Source of the DNA: Solobacterium sp.
GTDB lineage: Bacteria > Bacillota_I > Bacilli_A > Erysipelotrichales > Erysipelotrichaceae
NCBI GenBank assembly: GCA_017539385.1
Contig: JAFYHC010000100.1
Location: 1-35,084 of the forward strand
Reading direction: 5' to 3'
Length of the DNA: 35,084 bases
Below, piece by piece: positions 1 through 7,430 of this stretch. Made by a program: the position numbers and the translations under genes. The notes beneath the pieces were generated by a model. The model did not search any database, was not told where the DNA came from, and saw nothing but the letters and a program-made list of their open reading frames with translations. The stretch's first letter is position 1; each line of letters starts with the position of its first letter.

Positions 1-1
1 G

Positions 2-748
2 GCAGCGACCCGTGCCAAGGCGCAGGATATCCTGGATACCTTTGAGATCGAAGGCGGTGCAGATATTGAGACTGTATGGGATATGGCAAAATATGTCGTT
101 GCCTTTGAACAGTGGGTCAAAGATGAACAGCTTGGCTTAGTGGCTTCCCACTATGACGGCTTTGCCCAGGGAACAGCGGGCAAACTCGACAGCATGCTGA
201 TTCCGGCGTTCTCCATGCTGATCAAGCAGGGAACAGCCTGCGCCGTCGAAGGCGATATGAAAGTGGCAATGGCCATGTCTATTCTGAAGACGATCTCCGG
301 AACCGGTCAGCTTTCGGAAATGTATTCGATCGACTTCCCGGAAGATATTTGCATCATTGGTCATTCCGGCAGCGGAGATGCGGCGATCTCACAGGCACGC
401 AAGCCGTCCATGAAGATCGTACCGGTCTTCCATGGCAAGACAGGCGGCGGCTATCTGACACAGTTCTATCCGCCGGCTGGTCCGGTCACATACCTGGCAA
501 TTACCCAGGACCGCGACGGTCATTTCAAATTCGTTGCGGCAGAGGGTGTGAATGAAGAAGGTCCGATCTTTGAATTCGGTGACACCAATATGCGTACACG
601 CTTCACCTGCGGTGCACGGGAATTTGTGAACCGGTGGAGTGAAGCCGGTCCGACGCATCATATGGCCGCCGCAGTAGGCAGGCATATCGATACACTGGTC
701 AAGGTCGCAAAGATCATGGATCTGCCAATCGAGATCATTACCCGCTGA
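2..748 (+). CDS. L-fucose/L-arabinose isomerase family protein, C-terminal part (5' end outside window)
   Basis: The frame is open from base 2 with no start, so this is the last ~248 residues of a longer gene (family members are about 450-500 residues). The family interconverts aldoses and ketoses such as L-arabinose/L-ribulose or L-fucose/L-fuculose in the cytoplasm, using a metal ion. What I see is the family's C-terminal fold signature: a Gly-rich segment around DICIIGHSGSGDAA, FHGKTGGG, and near the end GPTHHMAAAVGRH, whose His pair corresponds to the conserved His region of these isomerases. The stop is 10 bp before the GH78 rhamnosidase start, so the two are almost certainly co-transcribed; an isomerase acting on released L-rhamnose or a related deoxysugar would make sense, but substrate is an inference. 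The catalytic Glu residues expected further upstream are only partly covered by this window. Confidence 0.75.
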   Translation, partial: AATRAKAQDILDTFEIEGGADIETVWDMAKYVVAFEQWVKDEQLGLVASHYDGFAQGTAGKLDSMLIPAFSMLIKQGTACAVEGDMKVAMAMSILKTISGTGQLSEMYSIDFPEDICIIGHSGSGDAAISQARKPSMKIVPVFHGKTGGGYLTQFYPPAGPVTYLAITQDRDGHFKFVAAEGVNEEGPIFEFGDTNMRTRFTCGAREFVNRWSEAGPTHHMAAAVGRHIDTLVKVAKIMDLPIEIITR

Positions 749-758
749 GAAGGAGCAC

Positions 759-3509
759 ATGATGAAGATCGAACATTGCCGGATCAACCACCGGGAGAAT
801 CCCATTGGATGTCATTTCGGTTCATTTCGGTTTTCCTGGCACGTGGAGGAAGCGGACGGCCCGCTTCTTTCGCGTATTGTCGTTCACAAAGGACAGGATG
901 TCTGCTGTGATACGGACTGGAAACAACTGGATATGACCGGTACGGTTCTGTCATTGCAGGCAGAACCCCGCACCCGCTATACATGGACGCTGTATGTGCG
1001 TGATGAAGCAGGAAATACAGAATCCAGTGAACAGTTCTTTGAAACGGGGAAAATGAATGAGCCATGGTCAGCGCAGTGGATCACCTGCACGAAGCAGACA
1101 GACCGCCATCCCATTTTCCGCAAACAGATCGTACGCAGAGCAGAGGTGGTATCGGCACGATTGTATATCTGCGGCCTTGGCCTCTACGAAGCGTATTATG
1201 AGGGCGAAAAGATCGGGGATCAGTATCTGACGCCATACTGCAATGATTATTCCACATGGCTGCAGGCACAGACATACGATGTGACAGACATGCTGCAGAA
1301 GGACGGCATGCTGGAAGTGGAACTGGGCAATGGCTGGTATCTTGGCCGCTTTGGCTTCAATGCTATTTCATCATTCCGCTATGGTACAGGACATCGTCTG
1401 ATTGCCGAAGTGCATATTGCCTATGCGGATGGCAGCACGGAAGTGATCGGTACAGATCCATCCTGGACTGTGAAGCGCTCCCATATTACATTCTCAAATA
1501 TCTATGACGGAGAGCACCGGGATGATACGCTGCAGGACATGGCAGAGGAATCCTGTGAACTGGTTCTGGATATGCCCGCTCCGGAAGACAGCAGAAGTCT
1601 TCCGGTCAAGGCTCATGAGGTATTTATACCGGCAATTGTGCATACACCGGCAGGGGAGACTGTATTTGATCTTGGACAGAATATTGCCGGTATCTTTACA
1701 CTGCGCGTCCATGAACCACGCGGCACAGTGATACGCCTGCAGGCAGGTGAAACACTGCAGGAAGGCAATTTCTACCGGGAGAATCTGCGTACGGCAAAGG
1801 CGGAGTATGTATATGTATCGGATGGGGAAGAACATATTCTGCGGCCGAAGTTTACGTTCTACGGATACCGCTATATGAAAGTGGAAGGCATCAGCGATGT
1901 GCGGGCGGAAGATTTCCGCGGTATTGCCCTGTACAGTGATTTTGAAAAGACTCTTGAGCTGCATACCGGCAATGCGAAGATCAACCGGCTGATCGAAAAC
2001 AGCCGCTGGGGCATGCAGGGGAATTTCCTGGATGTGCCGACGGACTGTCCGCAGCGGGATGAACGCATGGGATGGACCGGGGATGCACAGGTATTTGCAC
2101 CGACAGCAACGTATTTCGCCGATGTATATCCGTTCTTTGCAAAGTACCTGTATGACATGGCAAAAGAGCAGGGCAAGCGCAGCGGTGCGGTGCCGTTTGT
2201 CGTACCTGCCTTTGATATTGATGCGTTCGGACCATTTGGCACAACTTCTTCGGTATGGGGTGATGCGACTGTACTGATCCCATGGTACATGTACCGTACA
2301 TTTGGAGACACATCGATCCTGAAAGAACACTATCCGGCCATGAAAGCATGGGTAGATGCAGTGCGCAGGATGGATGGGGAAGACCACGGCTGGAGACGCA
2401 ATTTCCACTTTGGCGACTGGCTTGCCCTGGACGGCGCAGACCGTCCGGACAGTGTGGCAGGCGGTACAGATGAGGGATTTATCGCTGATATCTATTACCG
2501 CAAGAGTGCTGAGATCGTTTCCCGTACTGCGCATCTGCTGGGCTATGCACAGGACGAAGAAACATATGCTTCACTGGCTGAACAGATCAAAAAAGGCATC
2601 GAAGAAGAATACTATACGCCGTCGGGACGCTGTGCCATCATGACGCAGACCGGCGCCGTATTATCGATCATGCATGGTCTTGGCGATACCAGGAAAAACG
2701 GAGAGATGCTGGTGACGCTGCTGGAGAATAACAACCGAAAGCTGAAGACAGGCTTTGTCGGTGCACCGTTCTTGTGTGCAGCGCTGACTGCAATTGGAAA
2801 TGATGATCTGGCATATGATCTTCTGCTGAATGAAGAGTATCCGGGATGGCTGTATGAGGTGAATCTTGGTGCGACAACGATCTGGGAAAGATGGAACAGC
2901 ATAGGACCGGATGGCAGAATCTCTTCCACCGGCATGAACAGCCTGAACCATTATTCCTATGGCTCCATCGTACAGTGGATCGTTGAACGGTGTGCGGGAC
3001 TGTCACCAAAGGAAGCAGGTTTCCGCCAGGCATGGATCAGACCATTGCCGCACAGGGCGCTGAACGATCTGTCTTTGTCATACCGCTCCGCCGCTGGCAT
3101 GTGGCATGTATCATGGAAGCTGCTGGAAGGAAGAAAGATCGCATTGGATCTGTGTGTGCCATATGGTGCAGAAGCAGATGTCGTGCTGCCATGCTGGGAT
3201 GGTGCAGCAGAAGCGGATAATCCGCTGTTTGCGGACTGCAGGGATGGCATATGCCATGTGCAGGCTGGTGAATACCATGCGGAATATACATGGACATACA
3301 TGCCGGGCATCCTCTCTCTGGATACACCGATTGGAAAGCTGACGTCACGGAAAGATGCCATGAAAGTCCTGATGGAAAACATACCGGGTCTGAATCCGAT
3401 CGCTCTCAGCAAGACATCTTATATGACATTCCGGCAATATGCTGAAAGGAACGGCATCCCGGAAGATGCACTGCATCGTGCTGACGAAGCACTGCAAAAT
3501 CTTTCTTAA
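759..3509 (+). CDS. GH78 alpha-L-rhamnosidase
   Basis: A 916-residue inverting glycosidase that removes terminal alpha-L-rhamnose from plant glycosides or rhamnogalacturonan side chains. The N-terminal ~100 residues are Fn3-like, then come a Bac_rhamnosid N-terminal beta-domain with FDLGQNIAG (303-311) and the (alpha/alpha)6 catalytic domain. This domain carries DCPQRDERMGWTGDAQ (429-444), where Glu435 is the expected general acid, and TTIWERWN with Glu710 as the likely base. A final beta-sandwich is followed by a short helical tail (about 870-916) that is not part of the usual domain set. No signal peptide is visible, so it probably acts inside the cell on imported oligosaccharides. The start is fixed by AGAAGGAG at 748-755. 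It follows the isomerase by 10 bp. No terminator is evident before the CIRCE element 7 bp after its stop. Confidence 0.9.
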   Translation: MMKIEHCRINHRENPIGCHFGSFRFSWHVEEADGPLLSRIVVHKGQDVCCDTDWKQLDMTGTVLSLQAEPRTRYTWTLYVRDEAGNTESSEQFFETGKMNEPWSAQWITCTKQTDRHPIFRKQIVRRAEVVSARLYICGLGLYEAYYEGEKIGDQYLTPYCNDYSTWLQAQTYDVTDMLQKDGMLEVELGNGWYLGRFGFNAISSFRYGTGHRLIAEVHIAYADGSTEVIGTDPSWTVKRSHITFSNIYDGEHRDDTLQDMAEESCELVLDMPAPEDSRSLPVKAHEVFIPAIVHTPAGETVFDLGQNIAGIFTLRVHEPRGTVIRLQAGETLQEGNFYRENLRTAKAEYVYVSDGEEHILRPKFTFYGYRYMKVEGISDVRAEDFRGIALYSDFEKTLELHTGNAKINRLIENSRWGMQGNFLDVPTDCPQRDERMGWTGDAQVFAPTATYFADVYPFFAKYLYDMAKEQGKRSGAVPFVVPAFDIDAFGPFGTTSSVWGDATVLIPWYMYRTFGDTSILKEHYPAMKAWVDAVRRMDGEDHGWRRNFHFGDWLALDGADRPDSVAGGTDEGFIADIYYRKSAEIVSRTAHLLGYAQDEETYASLAEQIKKGIEEEYYTPSGRCAIMTQTGAVLSIMHGLGDTRKNGEMLVTLLENNNRKLKTGFVGAPFLCAALTAIGNDDLAYDLLLNEEYPGWLYEVNLGATTIWERWNSIGPDGRISSTGMNSLNHYSYGSIVQWIVERCAGLSPKEAGFRQAWIRPLPHRALNDLSLSYRSAAGMWHVSWKLLEGRKIALDLCVPYGAEADVVLPCWDGAAEADNPLFADCRDGICHVQAGEYHAEYTWTYMPGILSLDTPIGKLTSRKDAMKVLMENIPGLNPIALSKTSYMTFRQYAERNGIPEDALHRADEALQNLS

Positions 3510-3515
3510 AAAAAA

Positions 3516-3542
3516 TTAGCACTCTACTATTGACAGTGCTAA
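3516..3542 (+). promoter_or_regulatory. CIRCE operator (HrcA binding site)
   Basis: TTAGCACTC, a 9-base spacer, then CAGTGCTAA. This matches the CIRCE consensus TTAGCACTC-N9-GAGTGCTAA at 17 of 18 arm positions with the exact spacer length. It overlaps the -35 box of the hsp20 promoter, as expected for repression by HrcA. Confidence 0.9.
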
Positions 3543-3558
3543 AACATAGCGCTATAAC
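3530..3558 (+). promoter_or_regulatory. sigma-A promoter of hsp20
   Basis: TTGACA at 3530-3535, a 17-bp spacer and TATAAC at 3553-3558. The -35 lies inside the right half of CIRCE. Transcription would start near 3565, leaving a leader of about 105 bases before the start codon. Confidence 0.85.
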
Positions 3559-3671
3559 ATAGTTGCAAAGGATAAGAGAAGATCCTGAAAAGAATCCGAA
3601 CCCTCCATTCCCTTGCTCTGAAACATAGTTTATTTCGATGAACAATGAAGAAGAGTAGGAGGTGAATGACT

Positions 3672-4124
3672 ATGTTGTTTCCGAGAGTATTTACAGAGAA
3701 TTTGTTCGATGACTGGATGGATGATTTCTTCCCGAAGGATTTCGGCAATATCGACCGCAGGCTGTATGGTAAGCGTGCCGGAAGAGAGATGCTGACGGAT
3801 GTAAGAGAGCATGAAGATCACTACGAAGTAGAGATCGATCTGCCGGGCTTTAAGAAGGATCAGATCACTGTGGAACTGAACGATGGTAATCTGACAGTAA
3901 CTGCCGCAAAGGGTCTGGATCAGGACGAAAAGGACGACAAGGGCACATATGTCCGTCAGGAGCGCTATGCCGGTGTCATGCAGAGAAGCTTCTATGTTGG
4001 TGAACAGATCACCCAGGAAGATATCAAGGCACGGTTTGAGGATGGTGTACTGAAACTGACGGTACCGAAGAAGGAACCGGTAAAGCAGATTCCTGAAAAG
4101 AATACGATTATGATCGAAGGCTGA
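3672..4124 (+). CDS. small heat-shock protein, Hsp20/alpha-crystallin family
   Basis: A 150-residue ATP-independent holdase chaperone of the cytoplasm. The alpha-crystallin domain runs from about residue 40 to 135: it opens with DVREHEDHYEVEIDLPGFKKD and closes with the conserved GVLKLTVPKKEP (A-x-x-x-G-V-L type motif). The N-terminus MLFPRVFTENLFDDWMDDF is the short hydrophobic segment typical of clostridial Hsp18/Hsp20. An ATG at 3666 is in frame, but AGGAGGTG at 3657-3664 leaves only one base before it and seven before the ATG at 3672, so 3672 is preferred. Expression is controlled by the CIRCE-overlapped promoter at 3516-3558. The leader contains CCTCC at 3602-3606, which can pair with the GGAGG of the ribosome binding site. 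Confidence 0.93.
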   Translation: MLFPRVFTENLFDDWMDDFFPKDFGNIDRRLYGKRAGREMLTDVREHEDHYEVEIDLPGFKKDQITVELNDGNLTVTAAKGLDQDEKDDKGTYVRQERYAGVMQRSFYVGEQITQEDIKARFEDGVLKLTVPKKEPVKQIPEKNTIMIEG

Positions 4125-4142
4125 TACGCAGCCAAAGAAACA

Positions 4143-4170
4143 AGCAGGCCCTGCATCTATGCGGGGCTTT
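4143..4170 (+). terminator. hairpin after hsp20
   Basis: GCCCTGCA (4148-4155) pairs with TGCGGGGC (4160-4167), followed by only three T. It is a weak intrinsic terminator, so readthrough into the small gene at 4193 is plausible. Confidence 0.5.
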
Positions 4171-4192
4171 GTGCATGAAAAGGAGGTGTCGT

Positions 4193-4393
4193 ATGAGAAG
4201 AATGGATCTTATGACAATGATGTGGATGCTTGCATTGCTGTGCATCGGTGCACCGTTTGTATATATTCTGGCATGCGGTGCCTGGGTGCTTTTGCGAATA
4301 TCCCTTGGTGTGATTGCACTGTTTGCGGGCGGAATGATCCTGCTGGCAGGCTTCATCACCGGTATCTGTCTTCTGGCAGGTATATGGCTGTAA
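4193..4393 (+). CDS. small two-helix membrane protein, unknown function
   Basis: A 66-residue protein, almost wholly hydrophobic. MRRMDLMT is followed by two predicted membrane helices (about 8-30 and 36-64) joined by a short turn with one Arg. An upstream in-frame ATG at 4169 is ignored because AGGAGGTG at 4181-4188 sits just before the ATG at 4193. I recognise no family. It lies 68 bp after hsp20, behind a weak terminator and before a strong one, so it is probably expressed at least partly from the heat-shock promoter. A membrane-stress partner of Hsp20 is conceivable but is only a guess from position. Confidence 0.65.
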   Translation: MRRMDLMTMMWMLALLCIGAPFVYILACGAWVLLRISLGVIALFAGGMILLAGFITGICLLAGIWL

Positions 4394-4403
4394 GAAAGCA
4401 CAA

Positions 4404-4432
4404 GAGCAGTCCTGTATGGGACTGTTTTTTTT
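4404..4432 (+). terminator. intrinsic terminator of the hsp20 unit
   Basis: GCAGTCC (4406-4412), loop TGTAT, GGGACTG (4418-4424), then eight T. Confidence 0.9.
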
Positions 4433-4529
4433 ACATATGTCGAAGAAAACGGACAGATGAAGTGAATCGGGTGGAAGAATTGCGGGAAAGTAGTAAAATA
4501 TAGCGGTCATATGACAGGAGATTTGATGT

Positions 4530-5399
4530 ATGGGAGACAGATTTGACGCGAAATATCTGAAAAATGTAGATTCAATGCACTTTATCATGCCGTTTATGTA
4601 TCCGGACCGCTGTGATAATGAAGCATTCTTCAGCTTCAAGATCGATCTAACGGCAGTCAATGCATATCTGGAAAAGAAGAATGCAGAGAATCCGGATTAT
4701 AAATATAACCTGTTCCAGTGCCTGATCGCTGCAGCACTCAAAACGATCACACTGCGTTCAAAACTTTCGATCTTTATCCATGACCGCAAGATGTACAAGC
4801 GCAATGAGGTCAGTGCGGCATTCACGGTAAAGCAGGAATTCTCGGATGATGGCGGCGAAGTGCTTGCATTCATCCACAGCAAGCCGGACTGGACGATCGA
4901 TGATCTGCACAATGAGATCCGCAGACAGCTGCTGAAGCTGAAGAATAAGAACTATGTGGATGAATCCACCGGTATTATGGATAAGTTCAATAAACTGCCT
5001 AAGTTTATTTCCCGGCCGATCATCGGCGGTATCTGCCGTCTGGAGAAGAAGGGACTCATTCTGCCGGCATTGGTGGAGACTGATCCGTATCATTCCACGG
5101 TCAATTTTGCCAACCTTGGTTCGATCGGTCTGCCGAGCGGCTATCATCACCTGACCAACTGGGGAACGACATCGATGTTTATCGTTGTCGGTGAAAAGGG
5201 ACGCATGCCGTTCTATGAGAATGACCAGATCGTGTTCAAAGAAGGCGTAGAACTGAATATTACGATGGATGAACGCATTGCGGATGGATATTATTTCTCC
5301 AAGTCCATGAAGATGATGCAGTACTTCCTGCAGCACCCGGAACTGCTGGAACATCCGTTTAATGAAAAAATGAGCGACGAGGTATTCAAGAGTCTGTAA
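4530..5399 (+). CDS. stand-alone E2/CAT-fold acyltransferase-like protein
   Basis: A 289-residue protein resembling the catalytic domain of 2-oxoacid dehydrogenase E2 subunits and chloramphenicol acetyltransferases, without lipoyl or E1/E3-binding domains. The family's C-terminal core is clear: STVNFANLGSIG (189-200), the TSMFIVVGEKG strand (214-224), and MDERIADGYYFSKSM (246-260), which aligns with the active-site motif DHRxxDG. The catalytic His of that motif is Glu248 here, so the usual acyl-transfer chemistry may be altered or lost. No pyruvate dehydrogenase or other 2-oxoacid dehydrogenase genes are nearby. GGAG at 4517-4520 supports the start, and a TAAAAT at 4494-4499 could be its -10. 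It is flanked by terminators on both sides and is thus monocistronic. The fold assignment is fairly sure; the reaction is unknown. Confidence 0.75.
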   Translation: MGDRFDAKYLKNVDSMHFIMPFMYPDRCDNEAFFSFKIDLTAVNAYLEKKNAENPDYKYNLFQCLIAAALKTITLRSKLSIFIHDRKMYKRNEVSAAFTVKQEFSDDGGEVLAFIHSKPDWTIDDLHNEIRRQLLKLKNKNYVDESTGIMDKFNKLPKFISRPIIGGICRLEKKGLILPALVETDPYHSTVNFANLGSIGLPSGYHHLTNWGTTSMFIVVGEKGRMPFYENDQIVFKEGVELNITMDERIADGYYFSKSMKMMQYFLQHPELLEHPFNEKMSDEVFKSL

Positions 5400-5405
5400 C
5401 ACATT

Positions 5406-5434
5406 GGCATTGGGATATACCGATGCCTTTTTTT
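5406..5434 (+). terminator. intrinsic terminator after the E2-like gene
   Basis: A perfect 8-bp stem, GGCATTGG (5406-5413) with CCGATGCC (5420-5427), followed by seven T. Confidence 0.93.
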
Positions 5435-5440
5435 ATCATA

Positions 5441-5465
5441 CAGAATATGAATTCTGTGTTATTAT
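5441..5465 (+). promoter_or_regulatory. extended -10 promoter with upstream inverted repeat
   Basis: TGT-TATTAT (5457-5465) is an extended -10 directly upstream of the flavoenzyme gene. The inverted repeat CAGAA-N6-TTCTG (5441-5456) abuts it and could be an operator. No good -35 box is present. Confidence 0.45.
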
Positions 5466-5487
5466 GCGGAAAAAGGAGAAAAGCATA

Positions 5488-7422
5488 ATGGAGAAAAACT
5501 ATCCGCATCTTTGTGCACCGCTGACGGTGGGAAGAACCGTATTCCGCAATCGTATTTTTTCTGCTCCGATGGGAGGGACGGATATTGCAAATGACGGCTG
5601 TATCGGTGACAAGTCCAAGTCTTTTTATGAATTGCGTGCCAAAGGCGGCGCAGCAGCTGTGACTGTATCAGAGTGCATGGTGCATCCATCGACAGATGGT
5701 TCGCATGCATATCATCTGGATGAAAGTATTCTGAATTCACTTGCACAGGCGACATATTGTGCGGATGCAATACGCCGCCATGGGGCAATACCTTCTCTGG
5801 AGTTATCGCATTCCGGAATGTTTGCAGGAACATATATGACGGATAAGAGCAAGCAGAAGTCACTGCATCAGTGGAGTGCAAGCGACGGGGTGCGGGCAGA
5901 TGGTGTGGAAGTACGTGCTTTGACGAAAGATATGATCCATGACATTGTGGCTTCGTATGGACATGTGGCAGGGCTTGCTAAACGGGCGGGTTTTGAGATG
6001 CTAATGATTCATGGCGGACATGGCTGGCTGATCAATCAGTTCCTTTCACCGATGTTTAATCATCGTACCGATGAGTATGGAGGATCACTGGAGAATCGCT
6101 GCCGTCTGGCAATTGAAGTACTGCAGAGTGTAAGAGAGGCGGTTGGACCATTCTTTCCGATAGAATTCCGGATGTCCGGTGATGAGTTTGTAGAAGAAGG
6201 TTATCATCTGGATGAGGGAGTACGGATCGCGCAGATGATTGAACCATACTGCGATATCATCCATGTATCTGCCGGTACGTATCAGAAGACATTCGGCATT
6301 ACGCATCCATCTATGTTTACAGAACACGGACGCAATGTGTATCTCGCTGCGGAGATTAAAAAGCATGTATCCAAGCCGGTTGCGACGATCGGCGGTCTGA
6401 ATGATCCCGAACAGCTGGAAGAAATCATATCTTCGGGCAAGGCAGATATTGTATACATGGGCAGAGCATTGCTGGCTGATCCATTCCTTCCCCGCAAGGT
6501 GGAAGAAAATCGTCCGGAAGATATTGTCAGGTGTCTGCGCTGTTTCACATGCATGGCAGAGCGTGCTTCTACATCGACACGCCGGTGCACGGTCAATCCG
6601 TTGATTGGCAGGGAATTTGAGGGTGATGAGGTCCGTCCTGCACCTGTAAAAAAGAAAGTCATGGTGGCAGGAGGCGGACCGGGCGGTCTGTATGCTGCAT
6701 ATACAGCCGCAAGACGCGGTCATGATGTAACGCTGTATGAAAAAGAACAGCAGACCGGCGGAATTCTGAAGTCCGAACAGGCACTGCCGTTCAAGCATGA
6801 AATGTATGAACTGTCGCTGACATATCGAAGATTCTGTGAGCAGAGCGGTGTGCATATTGTGACTGGTAAAGAAGTCACAAAAGAACTGTGTGAACAGGAA
6901 AAACCGGATGCTTTGATTATTGCGGTGGGGTCAAAACCGATCGTACCGCCGCTGCCCGGTATTGAGCGCTGTATCATTGTAAACAACTATTACAAAGAAT
7001 CCGATCGGGTTACAGATGATGTTGTTGTGCTGGGCGGCGGGCTTGCCGGCTGCGAGTGTGCGATTCATCTTGGCATGGAAGGCAGACATGTCCATCTTGT
7101 AGAAATGCGGGATATGCTGGCACCGGATGCCAATGTCCGTCACCGTCCGCTTCTTCTGAAAGAAATCGAAAAATACGTAACGGTACATACCGGTCTGAAA
7201 GGACTGCGGATCACGGAAGAGGGAGTCGTTTGCGAAAATAAGGAAGGTAAGGAGGTGCTGGTGCCGGGTACAAGTGTGATCTGTGCACTGGGCCAGCGGT
7301 CAAATGATGCATCTGCCCTGTATGACGGTGCACCGTTTGTCCGTGTGATTGGTGATGCCGCAAAAGTATCTACGATCACTAATGCCGTATACCAGGGATA
7401 TCACGCAGCCCTGGATATCTGA
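5488..7422 (+). CDS. NADH:flavin oxidoreductase (OYE / FadH-BaiCD type) with 4Fe-4S and FAD domains
   Basis: A 644-residue reductase of activated C=C bonds, with FMN, one 4Fe-4S cluster and FAD. Residues 1-340 form the Old Yellow Enzyme barrel, with HGGHGWLINQFLSP (175-188) and the conserved NHRTDEYGGSLENR (191-204). A Cys cluster follows at 349, 352, 355 and 367. From 391 comes a FAD fold (GGGPGG) and later a second dinucleotide fold VVVLGGGLAG. The layout is that of 2,4-dienoyl-CoA reductase FadH and of the bile-acid enzymes BaiCD/BaiH; substrate cannot be told from sequence. The frame is open further upstream, but AAGGAG at 5473-5478 fixes the start at 5488. It is monocistronic between two terminators. 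A paralogue sits at 24427-26448. It would dispose of electrons onto an enoate or steroid-like acceptor in an anaerobe. Confidence 0.88.
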   Translation: MEKNYPHLCAPLTVGRTVFRNRIFSAPMGGTDIANDGCIGDKSKSFYELRAKGGAAAVTVSECMVHPSTDGSHAYHLDESILNSLAQATYCADAIRRHGAIPSLELSHSGMFAGTYMTDKSKQKSLHQWSASDGVRADGVEVRALTKDMIHDIVASYGHVAGLAKRAGFEMLMIHGGHGWLINQFLSPMFNHRTDEYGGSLENRCRLAIEVLQSVREAVGPFFPIEFRMSGDEFVEEGYHLDEGVRIAQMIEPYCDIIHVSAGTYQKTFGITHPSMFTEHGRNVYLAAEIKKHVSKPVATIGGLNDPEQLEEIISSGKADIVYMGRALLADPFLPRKVEENRPEDIVRCLRCFTCMAERASTSTRRCTVNPLIGREFEGDEVRPAPVKKKVMVAGGGPGGLYAAYTAARRGHDVTLYEKEQQTGGILKSEQALPFKHEMYELSLTYRRFCEQSGVHIVTGKEVTKELCEQEKPDALIIAVGSKPIVPPLPGIERCIIVNNYYKESDRVTDDVVVLGGGLAGCECAIHLGMEGRHVHLVEMRDMLAPDANVRHRPLLLKEIEKYVTVHTGLKGLRITEEGVVCENKEGKEVLVPGTSVICALGQRSNDASALYDGAPFVRVIGDAAKVSTITNAVYQGYHAALDI

Positions 7423-7430
7423 TCGATGTG

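Noticed and set aside
1494-2534. A 346-codon open frame on the minus strand
   Set aside because: It lies wholly inside the GH78 gene and has a low-quality composition rich in Cys, His and Arg, typical of a shadow frame.
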